From Wuchereria bancrofti (lineage: Eukaryota > Nematoda > Chromadorea > Rhabditida > Onchocercidae): a stretch of 64,000 nucleotides of DNA. The notes under the pieces are model-generated. The model saw only the letters and a program-made list of their open reading frames with translations. It did no database searches and had not been told where the DNA came from. The DNA lies in the NCBI GenBank assembly GCA_005281725.1, contig SSBO01000012.1:9647099-9711098 (forward strand), in the 5' to 3' direction. Within the stretch, counting starts at the first letter, position 1, and every line of letters begins with the position of its first letter. Both the position numbers and the translations under genes were made by a program. This document shows, in pieces, positions 37,701 through 51,199 of the stretch.

Positions 37701-40700
37701 AAATCTTTGTTTCATTGAAACAATTTCATGTAATCAATAAAAATATTCATATCTTGAGTTAAATCAACAAAAAGTAAACTAAAATAGCAAATAAGAATAC
37801 TATCAATATTAATTTGCACAAAGAAAAGAAAAACACTAACTGAAAACTGTTAAGTTGAAATCGAGTCGTGTTTCATCTAAAGCATTTTTGGCAATACAAC
37901 TATATGTACCACGATCTGCTGGGATTAAATCCCGAATTATAAGAGTACCATCATTTATATCATATTTCTCTGACAATGCAATAATCTCCTCATCTCCATC
38001 CTGAAAAGGAATTAATTTAAAATGAAACAAAATATAAGTTTAGAGAAACGATCTAAATTTTATTCTGATTAAATCATTGCTTTTTTTTTCTTTCTTTCAT
38101 TTACTCTTCCAGATAATCAAGAATGGTTATAGTGAAACATTCTCTGATTTTACAATCTTTTATTTAAAATTCATAAACAACTTTTACAACAAATATGAAA
38201 AAAAAAAAGAAAAAAAAGAAAAGGGGAAAGAAAAAACTAATACTAACAGCATATTTTATCCATTGATAATGAGGCTTAGGTTTACCAACAGCTTGGCATT
38301 GGATCACAAAATCACGACCTTCAACACCATATATTGCATCTGATCCATCAAGTATTGTTATTTTGGGGCGTGCTATAAAATTCCAAAAAAAAAAACTCTA
38401 CAAGAAATGATTTGAAAATTAAAAAAAAAAAAAACTAACATTCAACTTAAATTGTGCTTAAAAAAATAAAAACTTTCTAAAAATCACTTCAAAAATTCAG
38501 TAAATACATTGTAAATAAACTTTTTCGAAATTTTAAAAAGGAAAAAATGTGCAAATTTAACAAACCATATCCCGTAACATTGATAGTAACAGTTTCGAAA
38601 GAGTAGAACTGTGCTGCACTGCAAGTGTATTGACCATCATCAAGATCGGAATCATATTTTGGAATTACCAAAATTTGATTTGCATCTTTGAATTCATAAT
38701 TTCGTGGTCCACCTGTAGACATATAAATTAAATTATATTAAATAAGTAATGCTTATTATATGTGGATAAAAATTAAGTCAAAAATTCGAAAATCTGATCA
38801 TATAAATTTAATTTCAAATAAATTCGTTGTCTGACTAATTAAGTTCATTATTGGATAATTATTTCAATAAAAACAATAAACATACAGCACATAGTAAGCT
38901 AATTATTTAAATAATTTATCTGAAATAAAGTCCAAGATGTTAGATTTTTAAAATAAGTAATATTATGATATCTAAAAACAATTAGGATAAAAATAGTCTC
39001 ATCTTATTTTCTAATTTTTGAAAGATCCAGTTTATTAATTTTAATTTAAATTAAAATCAAAAAACTGAATTTTGCAAAAATTGAAATTACTCTTTAAAAA
39101 TTTATATAATTCTTTGTCATTTCTTGCCCTTCATCATCGCCGTCCTTTCAAGGACACATTATGTAGCCACATAAAGATGACCCATATTGTATGGTCCACT
39201 CATAAAAGTGTAATCAAATTTTGTTGCCGTAAGATTTTTTTTCCTCTTCGTTTCTCAAATATGAATTTTATTTTCAACCTTAAATATCATAACAATTTGA
39301 ATATAATATTGAAATGAACAAAAAAAGAAAAATCAAATTTTAAAGATTTTAATCGAAAATGACAAAAAAAATCCTCAAAATGTTTGGCTATTTTTTGCAA
39401 AAAAAAGAGAATTGGATTTTGAAATTTAAATCAAAATTTTGATTTTCCTTTGAGTTAATATTCTACACAATTTTGTGTAATATAAAAATGAATCATATTC
39501 TAGTAATACTCATTTCTACATACTTTTCTCATATGAAGAGTTTTTTCTACCGTTTTTCTTTCTCTCTCTCTCTCTCTCTTTCATCATTTATATAAATGCG
39601 AAAAAAAATTGGTTTTTTCTCCCTTTCTCTCATTAAATTAAGTTAATATTCCTGCAAAAGATTATTATTACTTTTTCATCCAAAATTAAGAAGAAAAAAC
39701 AAACAATTACTTTTTTAAATAAACGATAGAAAAAAAAATGAAATGAAATACAAACGATTTATTACTTTATACGTAAGTAAATAATCTGAAAATTTTTTGC
39801 TGCATTTATTTTAAAAAAAATTTTCATTTTCCTCAAATTATTTAAATTATTTCTCTAACTGCTCATCAATTTTATAAATGTGCCAGAATTTAGATTTTTT
39901 TTTTTTTTTTTTGTAGCACTAAAATAATTATAAATAATAATTAATACAAATACGTAATGAATTTTACAATTTAATGCGACCCATTAAAGATAAGATATAT
40001 GGAAGGAAAGTAATATTAATGAAATTACCAAATTTTCCATCATTTTTATAATTTTTTTTCAAAAAAGAATATATATATATCAAATTTTCTTATTAAACAA
40101 ACCTTCAAGGATAGTTTTGCCTTCAAATTGCCAAAAAATTTCTAACGATGGATCACCATGTACACGGCATATAATTTCCGCATCTTTACCCTCTTCCGGA
40201 TGTTGTTCCAATTCAATATCAATAAATTCTGCTGCTTCTAGAAGAATAAGCAATTTTAATATTTCACATTAAAATTGCTAATGTTTATTTTTAAATTTCA
40301 TTTCTCTATATGAAATAAAATATATGTTGAAAATTTTCCATTCTTCGGTTTTTTTCTTTTTCTTTTTTTTCTAGAACTAAGACTTATTTCTGATTATATA
40401 TACATTAATTTTGTTACATTTTTGATAATTAATTTTTAATCAAAACTATTTTATTTTCTCAAAATTATATTGAATAATTGTAATAAATTTTTTATTATAA
40501 ACCAAACACTTTTTTCTTTTTGATTTTTTCATTCTTACTTCTAAATTTGAAAGTTTAAATTGAATGAATAAAATCTGAAAGAATACGAACGAATGAATGA
40601 TATCTTCGTTGATTTCTCTTTTATTTGATCATTACCATTATTAACACTGACCACACATTTATACGTATCACTATCTTCAACTGTCGGTTTGATAAAAAGT

Positions 40701-43700
40701 AATCGAGCTGATAATGGCTTCATACGACTTACTGCTATCCTTTACAAAAAAAAAGAATAAAAAAAGTGAAATTTAGGAAATTTAATTCGACATCACATAT
40801 CTTATTAAAAAAAACCATTGTAATTCAATTTTTTTTCTTTTTTTTTGTGTAAAAACACGCCTGTACTTCTTGATCGTTCCGTATCATTCCGTTCACATTT
40901 ACATATTATTATCACACTACGTGATATATTCTTTTATCATATCGACAAAAAGTTAAAATAAGTGTAAGAGAAAAAAGGAATTGAAAGGAATCAATTAGCT
41001 TAATACAGTTATAAATTTACATTCTACATTTGTTTCCTTTTTTTTAAATATAAATCAAATTTATTTATATTCCATTAAAATTAATTACAAACGTAATATT
41101 TCAAATCTTGACATATTATCATCACACGTAGTGTGATAATTTCATTCAAAATATTTCATTAACAGTTCTCTTTTTCTTCTTTTTTTTCTCTTCATACATA
41201 GAAAAAATTTTATTCCCTCATTTGGTATGAAAAAATGATAGCGAAAAAAGGACTAATAAAGAACGAGAATTATGTGAGAGAGAGGTAGAAAGAGGAAGAA
41301 AGAAAAAAAAGAAATGGGCTATAAAAAAAGGGAAAGAAAAGGTAAATTTTCTTTTTCATTCTTCTTGAATTTGTATGATTCAAAATTTGCTGACGATGTA
41401 TATTTATGGGCTATGATAGTTTGCTTCATTTACATAAATTGCATACGGCCAAAATCTAAACCCAAACACAAAATCTTAAACACAGACAGGCAGACACACA
41501 CACATACACATACCACATACCGATATGTGGAAAAAAAAGTGATGCATTTTACAACGGATTGGATCCAATGTTTAAAAGTATTCCCATGAATTAGCTAATA
41601 TAACAAGGCACGGAAATTGCTAATATCCAGAAAGGCAAACGTTAAGGAAAAAAAAAATTTTTTTCTTTTCTAAAATATGCATTTTTTGTTTTGTTTGATT
41701 TGTAATATCATTTTATATTCTCATTTTATTTTCTTCGGTTATCTATCAGTAAAAAAAAGCAAAGCAGAGAAAAAGAAAAACGAAGAAAAAAATGAAAATA
41801 TTTTACATTTATTATCAAAAAAAAATCAGATATTTGATAATTCGATATAACTTTTTTTTTCGTTTTTTTTTTTGATTAAATGTTTTACAAAAAATTGTAG
41901 TAATTTTTATAAAATTTAATACAATTATTTATATATTTAAGATAATAAATTAGAATTTTTTATTAATTAATAATATTGCTAAAGGAAAGAGAAGGGGAGA
42001 GAGAGAATAAGAGAGAGGGGGAGGGGGAGGGGGAGGCAGAAGGAAGAGAAAAAAAAACTGTAAAATAATATTAATTGATATTAAATATGACTCACACAAT
42101 TTGATGCATTCAATTAATGCATGAAATATCATTCCATAAATATTTCATAAAATTTTTATTTTTTTTATTCCAAAAATATTTCAGCAAATTTTTTTTTGAT
42201 TTTTTAGTAAGCTTTTTTATATATTTTTTAATTATATATTATATATACATACATATATTTTAACTTTTTTTAATGGTACATTTTTTATGTTTTAATATGG
42301 TATATAGTAATTGTGCATTTTTACTATTATTGATAGTGGATGAATAAAAGAATGATAATGGATAAGTAATTATTGATAATGAATAAATAGTAAGANTATT
42401 ATATATACATACATATATTTTAACTTTTTTTAATGGTACATTTTTTATGTTTTAATATGGTATATAGTAATTGTGCATTTTTACTATTATTGATAGTGGA
42501 TGAATAAAAGAATGATAATGGATAAGTAATTATTGATAATGAATAAATAGTAAGAATAAGATGAAACATGTAAGATTATAGTTAATCAGTCAATTTTATT
42601 CAATAAAATTTGCTACTATAATAAAATTTTTCATTTTATTGTTGTTACATTATTTTATATTTAACTGATTAGTGATTGAATAAATGAAAGGACTAGAATT
42701 GTAAAGAATCAAATATAAACAAATATTATGTTATTTAGATAAGATTATAAATTTTCTCAGTGAATATAATACAATTAATAACAATTTCAACAATTCAATA
42801 GCAATATTTCATCAACTTGTTTACACATGGAAATGTTAGCTATTGTATTATTATAATAAATGGGAAATTTCTCACGCAAATTGATAAATTTGATTAAAAT
42901 TAATCAGTTGTTTGTTAATTCATGCGTAAAAATTGAATGACATTTGAAAATAGAAAATTTTCTTTTATTATGAGTAAATAGTAAATTTAGGCTAAGAAAA
43001 TAGGATGAAGCAGCACTGGGGAAAAAATTAAGTGAAACGAAACGGATAGAAGAAAATAACAAAATTTTTCAATATAACTATGAGGGAAAATAAATAAATA
43101 AAAAGAATGAAGTTTTAATATAAGGTAATGAATTTTTTAATTGATATACCTGTAATGAAATTCATCACAGGTATATCAATTAAAAGTGATGCAATCGATC
43201 AATTATATTTCCATCTATCATCCTCCGACCAGTATTCTTTGAATCAAATTTGAAAACAGTGCTAATAGATCATTTCTGCTTATTTGTTTACTAATTTACT
43301 CATTCAACAAAATCTCAAACATTAGTTTCTTTTTTTTTTTTGAAAATTTCCGTAACAATAATTGGCAGTAAGGATGTTAATTATCCAACGGAAATTATTT
43401 CAAAGCAAAACGTATTGATTTTACAATTATAGCAATTAGTAAAATACTAGATAATACATTACATAGGTTTTATGCATTTATTATTACCACATTTAAAATC
43501 ATTTTAAATTTAACATCATTTGCTACTAACTTTCATCTTTTCATAAAATTCCGGAACAATTTATTCAAAAGTTATTCTAAAAATTCACAAAAAAAAAATT
43601 ATTTTACAATCTCATCCCCAACAAGAAAGAAAAAAAACTGAACACAAATTTTAGAATGGATCGAGAAAAATGGTAATCAATTATATTGCTATAAATTGCT

Positions 43701-43957
43701 ACTGCATTTACCTCTGCTTTCTTTTTTCATTTTTACTCTATGACAAAAGATAAAGAAAACAAACAAACAAATAAATAAACAAACAAACCTTTCTTGCCGA
43801 TTAATGGGCACTTCATATCCCTCACGATACCATTTAATGTCAACTTTAGCATTGCGATCTTTTTGTAGACCGATTACTGAACAAATAATAGCTATATTTT
43901 CATCACTTTTCCGATTTTGCAATTGTTGCGCTGTTGGTAAAATATGCACCTCCCATC
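34717..43957 (-). CDS. NCAM/fasciclin II-like adhesion receptor
   Basis: Fifteen exons: 43957-43789, 40739-40636, 40237-40103, 38712-38566, 38372-38248, 38000-37841, 37681-37458, 37320-37172, 37084-36895, 36747-36648, 36415-36273, 36135-35937, 35697-35564, 35346-35187, 34991-34717. They give 803 residues in one frame; the signal-peptide exon is missing. Architecture: five Ig domains (two exons each, with YKCVV, YTCSA, YSCIA, YQCVAENEAG and YTCTADNGIG around the second Cys), then two fibronectin III domains (about exons 11-12 and 13-14), then TILLLIIVLLIFLALII as transmembrane helix and a short tail. This is exactly the NCAM/Fas II plan, and in C. elegans the family member is ncam-1. Expected role: homophilic neuronal adhesion at the cell surface. 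The last exon could also splice at GATAG/GTTCGT to an unseen tail. Confidence 0.9.
42237..42555. repeat. Exact 159-bp tandem duplication around an N
   Basis: 42237-42395 and 42397-42555 are identical, with a single N at 42396 between them, in the first visible NCAM intron. Perfect identity exactly abutting an ambiguous base points to an assembly join rather than biology. Confidence 0.85.
43135..43185. repeat. 51-bp near-perfect palindrome
   Basis: Arms of 25 bases centred on 43160 pair at all but one position (A43154 against C43166) with a one-base centre. The arm core is GATATACCTGT. It lies in the first visible NCAM intron. Confidence 0.9.
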
Positions 43958-46739
43958 CTAAAAGAAAATAAAAAAGGAAAAAAAAGAAATGATCAATTTT
44001 TAGTACGAAATATTCTTTCTTGTTTGCAATAAAATTCAAAAATTGAAAAAAAACTTTCCATGAATTATTTAATATGGAAAACAATTTATGACATCATTCA
44101 TTATTTGCTATCAATAAACTATTAAAAGCTATTAAAAATTTCAATCAAATTAATTTGAGTGATAATAATTGTCGCTTAAATTTCATCAAAAACCAAAAAA
44201 TTAATTTCATAAATAAATGCAAATAATCACACTACATAAGGTTTATATTCATAGAGAAAAAAAATTGTCATTACTGTTGTTTTAAATGATTTATTAGATA
44301 ACAAAGTGAGAAATGAATTATCACTATTTGAAATAATAATTAAGTGCCAACAACGAGCTACTTGTGTGTACAAATATAATATGGAAAAAAAATTTTTTTT
44401 CTCTACTTTCAAAAAGTTTGAAATCAGAATAAACAAATAGCAAACAGTGAATATACTTTATTTTATGTAGGATCATTAGGAAAAGAAAAAGGAGGAAGAA
44501 ATAATTATCTTTTTAAAAATTATCAAATTTTGATAATTCTATATTCTAAAGTGAAAGATGAATTGTCGTTATTTGGGAAAAAATTCCAAAAATTTTTTTT
44601 ACTAAGTACAAAAATTTTTCTGTTAGCATTATGCAATAAAAGTAAGAAGAAATTTTAAACAAAAAAATAAATAAAAAATAAAAAAAAAATTTGCCATAGA
44701 AAGAAACTGACTTAGTATAAAAGTCTTCTTTTCTCTTTCTTTATTAAATAACAATGATAAAAATAAATAATTTTTCCCTCCTGGAAAATTTTAACACTCA
44801 AAATTTACATTTATGAAACAAATTTTAAATACAGCAAGAAAAAAAAAATCCAGATAATGTTATCATTTTTTTTCCACTTTTTCTTATCAAAATTAATATC
44901 AAATTATAATTGATGATAGTAACTTTTTAAAATTACTATTTCATTTTTTAATCAAATCAGAAGAAAAAATATATTAATAATGACAAAAGTTGTTAGATAT
45001 TTGTATTAAAAATGAAAAAAAAAAACTTTAAGTATAAGTTCAAGTATAATTCATATATACATATATATGTCACGTTATCACAACTAAAATTTAAGAAATG
45101 CGATAGTTGTGCGAAAGCTTTCATCCAACCAAACAATTAAAATACATCAATCATTTCTTACGCCTAAATTTTAAACCTCATTTCCTGACTTTTCACAAAT
45201 GGCAATATTGCATCTTTTCTCTTTTTTCCTTTCTCTCTTTTCTTTTCCTCTCCCTCTCTCTCCCCTTTTCTTTGTTTCTAGTGAACCTATTAATCGTAAA
45301 AATAAGTAGACCTATTATATTGCTTCTTGCATGAAAGCTTTCAAAACGATTTCAAACTTATCAAAATTTAAGGAAATTAATGTGTATCGGATCATATTAA
45401 ATGATTTATAACTCTTAATGCAAATATAAATATCAATGATTCTCTTTGAACTATAATATCAATGACCAATAGTTAATTTCCATTATGAATCGAATTTCTT
45501 GATTTAAATTTGAAATTTAAATTAATAAAATTTGATTAGTAATTTATCTAAGAGAAATGGGAGGTTTTTTTCTTTTGCATTGTTGGAGAAAAAATTTTTT
45601 TTCTTTTATATCGTATATTTACATTTTTAATAAAATACAATATTTCATATAGATCTAATTTAGTATTGGAATATCAACAGTAGGTAAATTGAAATTTCAT
45701 TTGAAAGATTGGAACAGAAATGATAATTATAAGTTTGATGTCATTATTTAGTCGTTGTTAATCAGTCAACCCAATCTTATTATGGATTTACATTGATAAT
45801 TATACGTTCAAATGAATGATTTGAATTTGCAAAAATTAATGAGCCGTTAATTAAAAATAGTTATTAACTGAATAAACTAACAAATAAAACGGCATGGAAT
45901 ATAGCGGATATATTCAGGATCATTGCACTCTCTCATCTAATTATATAGCAGTGAAAAAGTTATTATAATTATGTAATCGATAATTAATTTTTCATTCCTT
46001 AATTTTTATCTCTTTTTTTGCCTCAAACGAAAGAAGAAAGCTATTATTTTCTTTTAATTTAAAAAAAGTAAAATATTTTAAACGTTGTTGAAATTATAAA
46101 TACAACTACTGGTTTTGTTTTTTCGTCGTTTTTAATTGGCATATTATTGATTTTTGAAAATTTTAATGAATTGATTTTTTTTTTTTCAGTTTTAACAATA
46201 TTTATAGTTGTCGATTCTTTCTTTTTCCTTTTTTTGGAAAAATGAAAGAGATTTGTTTGATGTGAGAGGAAGAAAAATAATTAGAACATTACCGCTCACA
46301 ATATAATAAACATCATTTCGATCTTCTATGTATAAAGAAGGAATGAAAAGAGAGTAAAGGAGAAGAAATGAGAAAACGAAATGCCCAATTAATTTTAAAT
46401 TATTGGACATTCATCTTAAAGGTTCTTCAAATTAAGTAATTCTTACATAAATAAAGTTATGATCTTTTTCATTCTAAATTACCATTTATTCTATTATCAT
46501 GTGATTGTTTAAATATATATGTATTATAGTAACAAAATAAAAAAGGTGAATTCCTATATTTTTTTTGAATTGAAATTAAAAAAAGTAAGAAAAAGATCTG
46601 CAAACATAAAGAGATATATAAGTGATAAATAAGTGATAAGTGGGAACATACCAGTAATAACTGATAAAAGTTGTAGGAAAGTGATATATTCCAGTTTGAT
46701 GCCAATTTTTGCACTCTGCTGATAAACCATTATTGCTGT

Positions 46740-46850
46740 TGTAAGATGATGATAATAATGATAATGATAATAACAATAATAATAATAATAATAATAGTAA
46801 TAATAACGATAATAATAGTAATAACAATAATAATAATAATGAAATTTTAA
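46740..46850. repeat. Imperfect (AAT)n / (GAT)n microsatellite
   Basis: Degenerate trinucleotide array (AATAAT, GATAAT, AGTAAT). Its minus-strand translation gives a poly-Leu open frame that should not be taken for a signal peptide. Confidence 0.8.
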
Positions 46851-46895
46851 ATTGATTGAGAAGGAATATGAACTGGGATAAATTTTGAATTCTCT

Positions 46896-47012
46896 TTAAG
46901 CTGGCAATTCAGCTTGTTTTTTATCCTGATCAGTCGTCACTCTTATTGTTGCTGCTGCTAATGTTATCACTATTATTGTTATTGCTGTTATTGTTGTTAA
47001 GAAGTTAGGCAT
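46896..47012 (-). other. Signal-peptide-like 38-codon frame
   Basis: ATG at 47012 gives MPNFLTTITAITIIVITLAAA and ends at TAA after PA. It looks like a secretory signal and lies upstream of the first visible NCAM exon. The only GT donor (AGA/GTGACG) is phase 0, whereas the 43957 exon needs phase 1. Part of it comes from AAC/ATA repeats. Weak candidate for the missing NCAM first exon. Confidence 0.2.
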
Positions 47013-48330
47013 TCACAATCTATAAATACATATACAAAAATTATAATATCAACTTTAATTTTTATAATCAATTATAAGAGCAATTAAACCAATCTTCAAA
47101 AATGCAAAGCCAATTTACAACAACAACAATTATTATATAATATAATATTGTTAATATTTCCTATATACACGTGATCACTAAAAATATTGAAATGCTTAAT
47201 AAATAAATGAAGCAAGAAAATAATTAGTAATTGAAAATAGCGATTATAAAGCATAAAAATGACAATATAGCACCTTTACCCTATTATCTTTTCCTCATTC
47301 TTCTCGAATTGTGTTCCATCTTTGTTAATTTCTCTTACAATAAAGCTTAAAATATTATTTAAGAAAAGTATTACGAAGAATGAATAGTGGACAAAGCTAA
47401 TAATAGCATCTCTCGTACATATATATATACATACATATCCATCTATCGACCCTTACACTAGTTAGTTGTAACATTTAAATGAAAATGTTTGCTTCTACAA
47501 CAATGAGCTATAGCTTCTCGTCATCTCCGCCTTTTTCCATCCCTGTCCGCCTTTTCCAATTTTCCTTTCTTGATTTCATTCATGCCTAATATTATGTTAT
47601 GTTTATATGTCTGTTTGATGTTAATGATTCTTTTTCAGGGGGTCGATTAACAGGAGAGATACCTAAACCCTTTTTTCCCCTCCTAATCTAACCCACCACA
47701 TTAGCCATACTTCATCATTTCCATTTGTTAAATTTTAAATAATCCTTTTCTCATCCCGCCCACATCCACACATACAATGTTGAAAAAATTGGATGATGAT
47801 GATGATGATGATGACATGCTAATTCCATATCTTATTTAGTGAAAAATTTTCGCATGGAAACTATTCACTCAATTTTTATTACTACGAAGAAATAGAACAG
47901 ATTATCCACTGTTTTTACTCATTTGTGAAAAAAAAAGTGCCCCAAATGTTATTCGAAAAGCACTTAGATAAAAATGTAAATAGCATTGAAATTGATTTAC
48001 ATACAAAGTGAAAAGAAAGGGAAAAAAGATCATTAGAAAGATATTAGGATGAAAAATGATAAGAGGTTTTTTTCATTTTTATCTTTCTTTTTTCATTATT
48101 ACTGTTTTTCTCATTACAAATTTTGTTGATGATTTAGCGCTCTGAGTGATATAATCCGCTTTGGTAGTAGGATTGTGCTTAAAAGGAATAATTAAATTAT
48201 TGGTGTAGTGAAGGTCAGCACCGTTAATCCGGTATCAAAAAGCTTTTTAGATGATGGAAAAAAGAAATATGAGAATATATCAAGGGTGTGACCTTGAGTC
48301 ATATGTCCTCTAGTTGGCTTAGTCACTCAC

Positions 48331-48866
48331 ATTCATTCATTCATTCATTCATTCATTCATTCATTCATTCATTCATTCATTCATTCATTCATTCATTCAT
48401 TCATTCATTCAATTCATTCAATTCATTCAATTCATTCAATTCATTCAATTCATTCAATTCATTCAATTCATTCAATTCATTCAATTCATTCAATTCATTC
48501 AATTCATTCAATTCATTCAATTCATTCAATTCATTCAATTCATTCAATTCATTCAATTCATTCAATTCATTCAATTCATTCAATTCATTCAATTCATTCA
48601 ATTCATTCAATTCATTCAATTCATTCAATTCATTCAATTCATTCAATTCATTCAATTCATTCAATTCATTCAATTCATTCAATTCATTCAATTCATTCAA
48701 TTCATTCAATTCATTCAATTCATTCAATTCATTCAATTCATTCAATTCATTCAATTCATTCAATTCATTCAATTCATTCAATTCATTCAATTCATTCAAT
48801 TCATTCAATTCATTCAATTCATTCAATTCATTCAATTCATTCATTCATTCATTCATTCATTCATTC
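48331..48866. repeat. ATTC microsatellite flanking a 9-bp minisatellite
   Basis: (ATTC)n at 48331-48410 passes into about 48 copies of a 9-base unit TTCAATTCA (to about 48838) and back to (ATTC)n. The 9-mer is two tetramers plus one A. Because nine is a multiple of three, frames stay open: Phe-Asn-Ser repeats on plus and Asn-Glu-Leu on minus. Not a gene. Confidence 0.95.
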
Positions 48867-51134
48867 AATTTCTCGTTATTTCTTTCTTTCATACTTTTGT
48901 TCACCTTTTCATCTCCTGAACGATGAACAATGAATTGAGTAAGAATGATGGGAATGTTATGCTTAATTCATATTTATTTTCCATATCACATTCATTTAAA
49001 TATACATGGATATCATTATTGTGCACAAAATAAGTTTACAACATGAAGAGCTAAATAATATATGCAAAAATAGCAATAGTAATTGCTGTTAAAATGGTTA
49101 AAAGGTCAAACAAGGTGAAGTAAATTATATTAGCCATTTTGTTTAAGGATATTTGATGGTCCTTATCTTTCTATCCCTCAACCTCTTTTTAACCTTAGTT
49201 CTATCCTTCTTAATGTCCAATTTCTTCTTCCTCTTCTTCGTCCATCATCAAGCGGTCATTGCATTTAACAATCAACAACAGCCGCTCATCAAATTATGCT
49301 ATTTGCTATCATCGTCCGACAATTGACGGTGACCTATTCACAAACAAACAACAATAATATATATATATGGACGGTTGACATACGTTAATTGTTATTCTCA
49401 GTCATCATTTGAGTAGCCAGGACAACAACCTTCTTGTCATAGCAATAATAACAACACAACAACCTGTCGATTCATCCTAACTTATCTTATTCCTTTATCG
49501 ATATTCCTCTAACTTCTATTTACCAATTCATTGCATTGTTTATTTTACATTTCAATTGTTCACTATTTGAACGCCATAGTTACAATATACAACTTCAAAT
49601 ATTCGGTACTCCTTATCTGTGTTTTAAAAAAAACATAAAATAACAAAATTTAAATTCCTAATTTACAATAAAACAATCAAATAATTTTTAATTTTAAAAT
49701 AAACCTTTAAAAAAAACGAAAAACAAATAAAGAAACAATAAATTTGAAAGATGTAATCTGAGACTGAATTAATCAAATAATTTTTAAAATTTAAAATAGA
49801 AAAGGAAAGAAAAAAAATTGGAACTGCTTGAAATCCTTATCACTTATTTAACAAATAAAAATGTAAATTGATACTTTTTGAGTGACAAGAAATATTTGTG
49901 AGAATATGGAAAGAATCACACCTTTTACTTATTTATTCTTCTTTTTTTTTAGTGAGGGAGAACGAGACGAAAAAAAAGATCGAAAAAACAAGTTTTCTTT
50001 TTCTTCTTCCACTTTTTTTCTTTTTTATTTCGGGTAGGAAGTAATTGGAGATATATAACATTTTAGAAGCTATGCAGAATTTGCCACTAATTATAACATC
50101 AAATTGCCAATTTATTTTATCTCTTTCTACCTTTCTCCCAAAAAATATTAATTGCACAGTAATAAAGGCTCATTGTATTTGCATTACTTTCAGCATGCTA
50201 AAAATGCATATTTTTATATGTTGATGCTACCAAAATTTCATCAAAATGTAAACCATTCATTAACATTAAGTTAACATTCATTTTTTTATTTTTTTGTTGA
50301 GTTAATTGGTATAATTTTGAAAATTTGAAAAAACAAGTTATAAAGAAAAGAAATTTTAGCATTAGTTATGTATAATTATATTAATTTAGCTTAAGATAAT
50401 GTTTGGTATTTTGATTAATTGGCATAACCTTGAAGTTTTTTTTTAAATAAATTATAGAGAAGACGAAATTTGGTATTAATTGTATATGATTATTTTAGTT
50501 CATAAAAAAAATGATTAAAAAATTGTCTTCTCATACTTTTGGCACCCTTAAAAGATAAGAAAAAAATATTAAAATATTAAAACAGTTATCCTCAATTTTA
50601 ACAAATTTAAATAATTAAAGTTTTTTCTTTCCAATAAATTAAATTAAATTAGACTCGGTTGAAGTGAACTAAATGGGCAAGATGAAATTGAAATGTATTA
50701 AACTAGTTTGACAATTATAAATAGAGATATCATAATTCAAATATCGAAAATATCAAATGCAGGTCAAGGATTATTTCTTTTGAGGAGAAAAATGAAAGTT
50801 CATTAAAAAGTAAAATTTGTAACAGAAATGCATTCGTTTGCATATTATCGAAAATAAAATTAGATCGTGGGGACTTTTTTTTTGCTAAATTTTAAATTAA
50901 TTCTATTTGTTCACTTTCATAATTTCGGTGATTTAATGATGAAAATAATAGATAGTAATGATGATGGTAATGATAAAAACAATAGCAATTTGCAACGATT
51001 ATGATAATGATAATTATGATAAGAATGGCAAAAGGAGTGGTTGATAACCATAATGATATTTGTAAGTTAAGAATGGAAAATAATAAATACAATAATAATA
51101 ATTAATATTAGTGATGATAATAGTAATCATAATC

Positions 51135-51135
<1 letters not shown>

Positions 51136-51199
<64 letters not shown>
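51136..51199. repeat. (AAT)n microsatellite
   Basis: About 21 uninterrupted AAT/ATA units inside a longer degenerate GATAAT-rich tract (50930-51260). Confidence 0.9.

Noticed and set aside
46576..46827. Poly-Leu frame as the NCAM signal peptide
   Set aside because: It is the translation of an AAT microsatellite without an ATG start.
48288..48926. 212-codon Phe-Asn-Ser repeat protein and its antisense Asn-Glu-Leu frame
   Set aside because: Pure consequence of a 9-base minisatellite; no start context, splicing or non-repeat domain.
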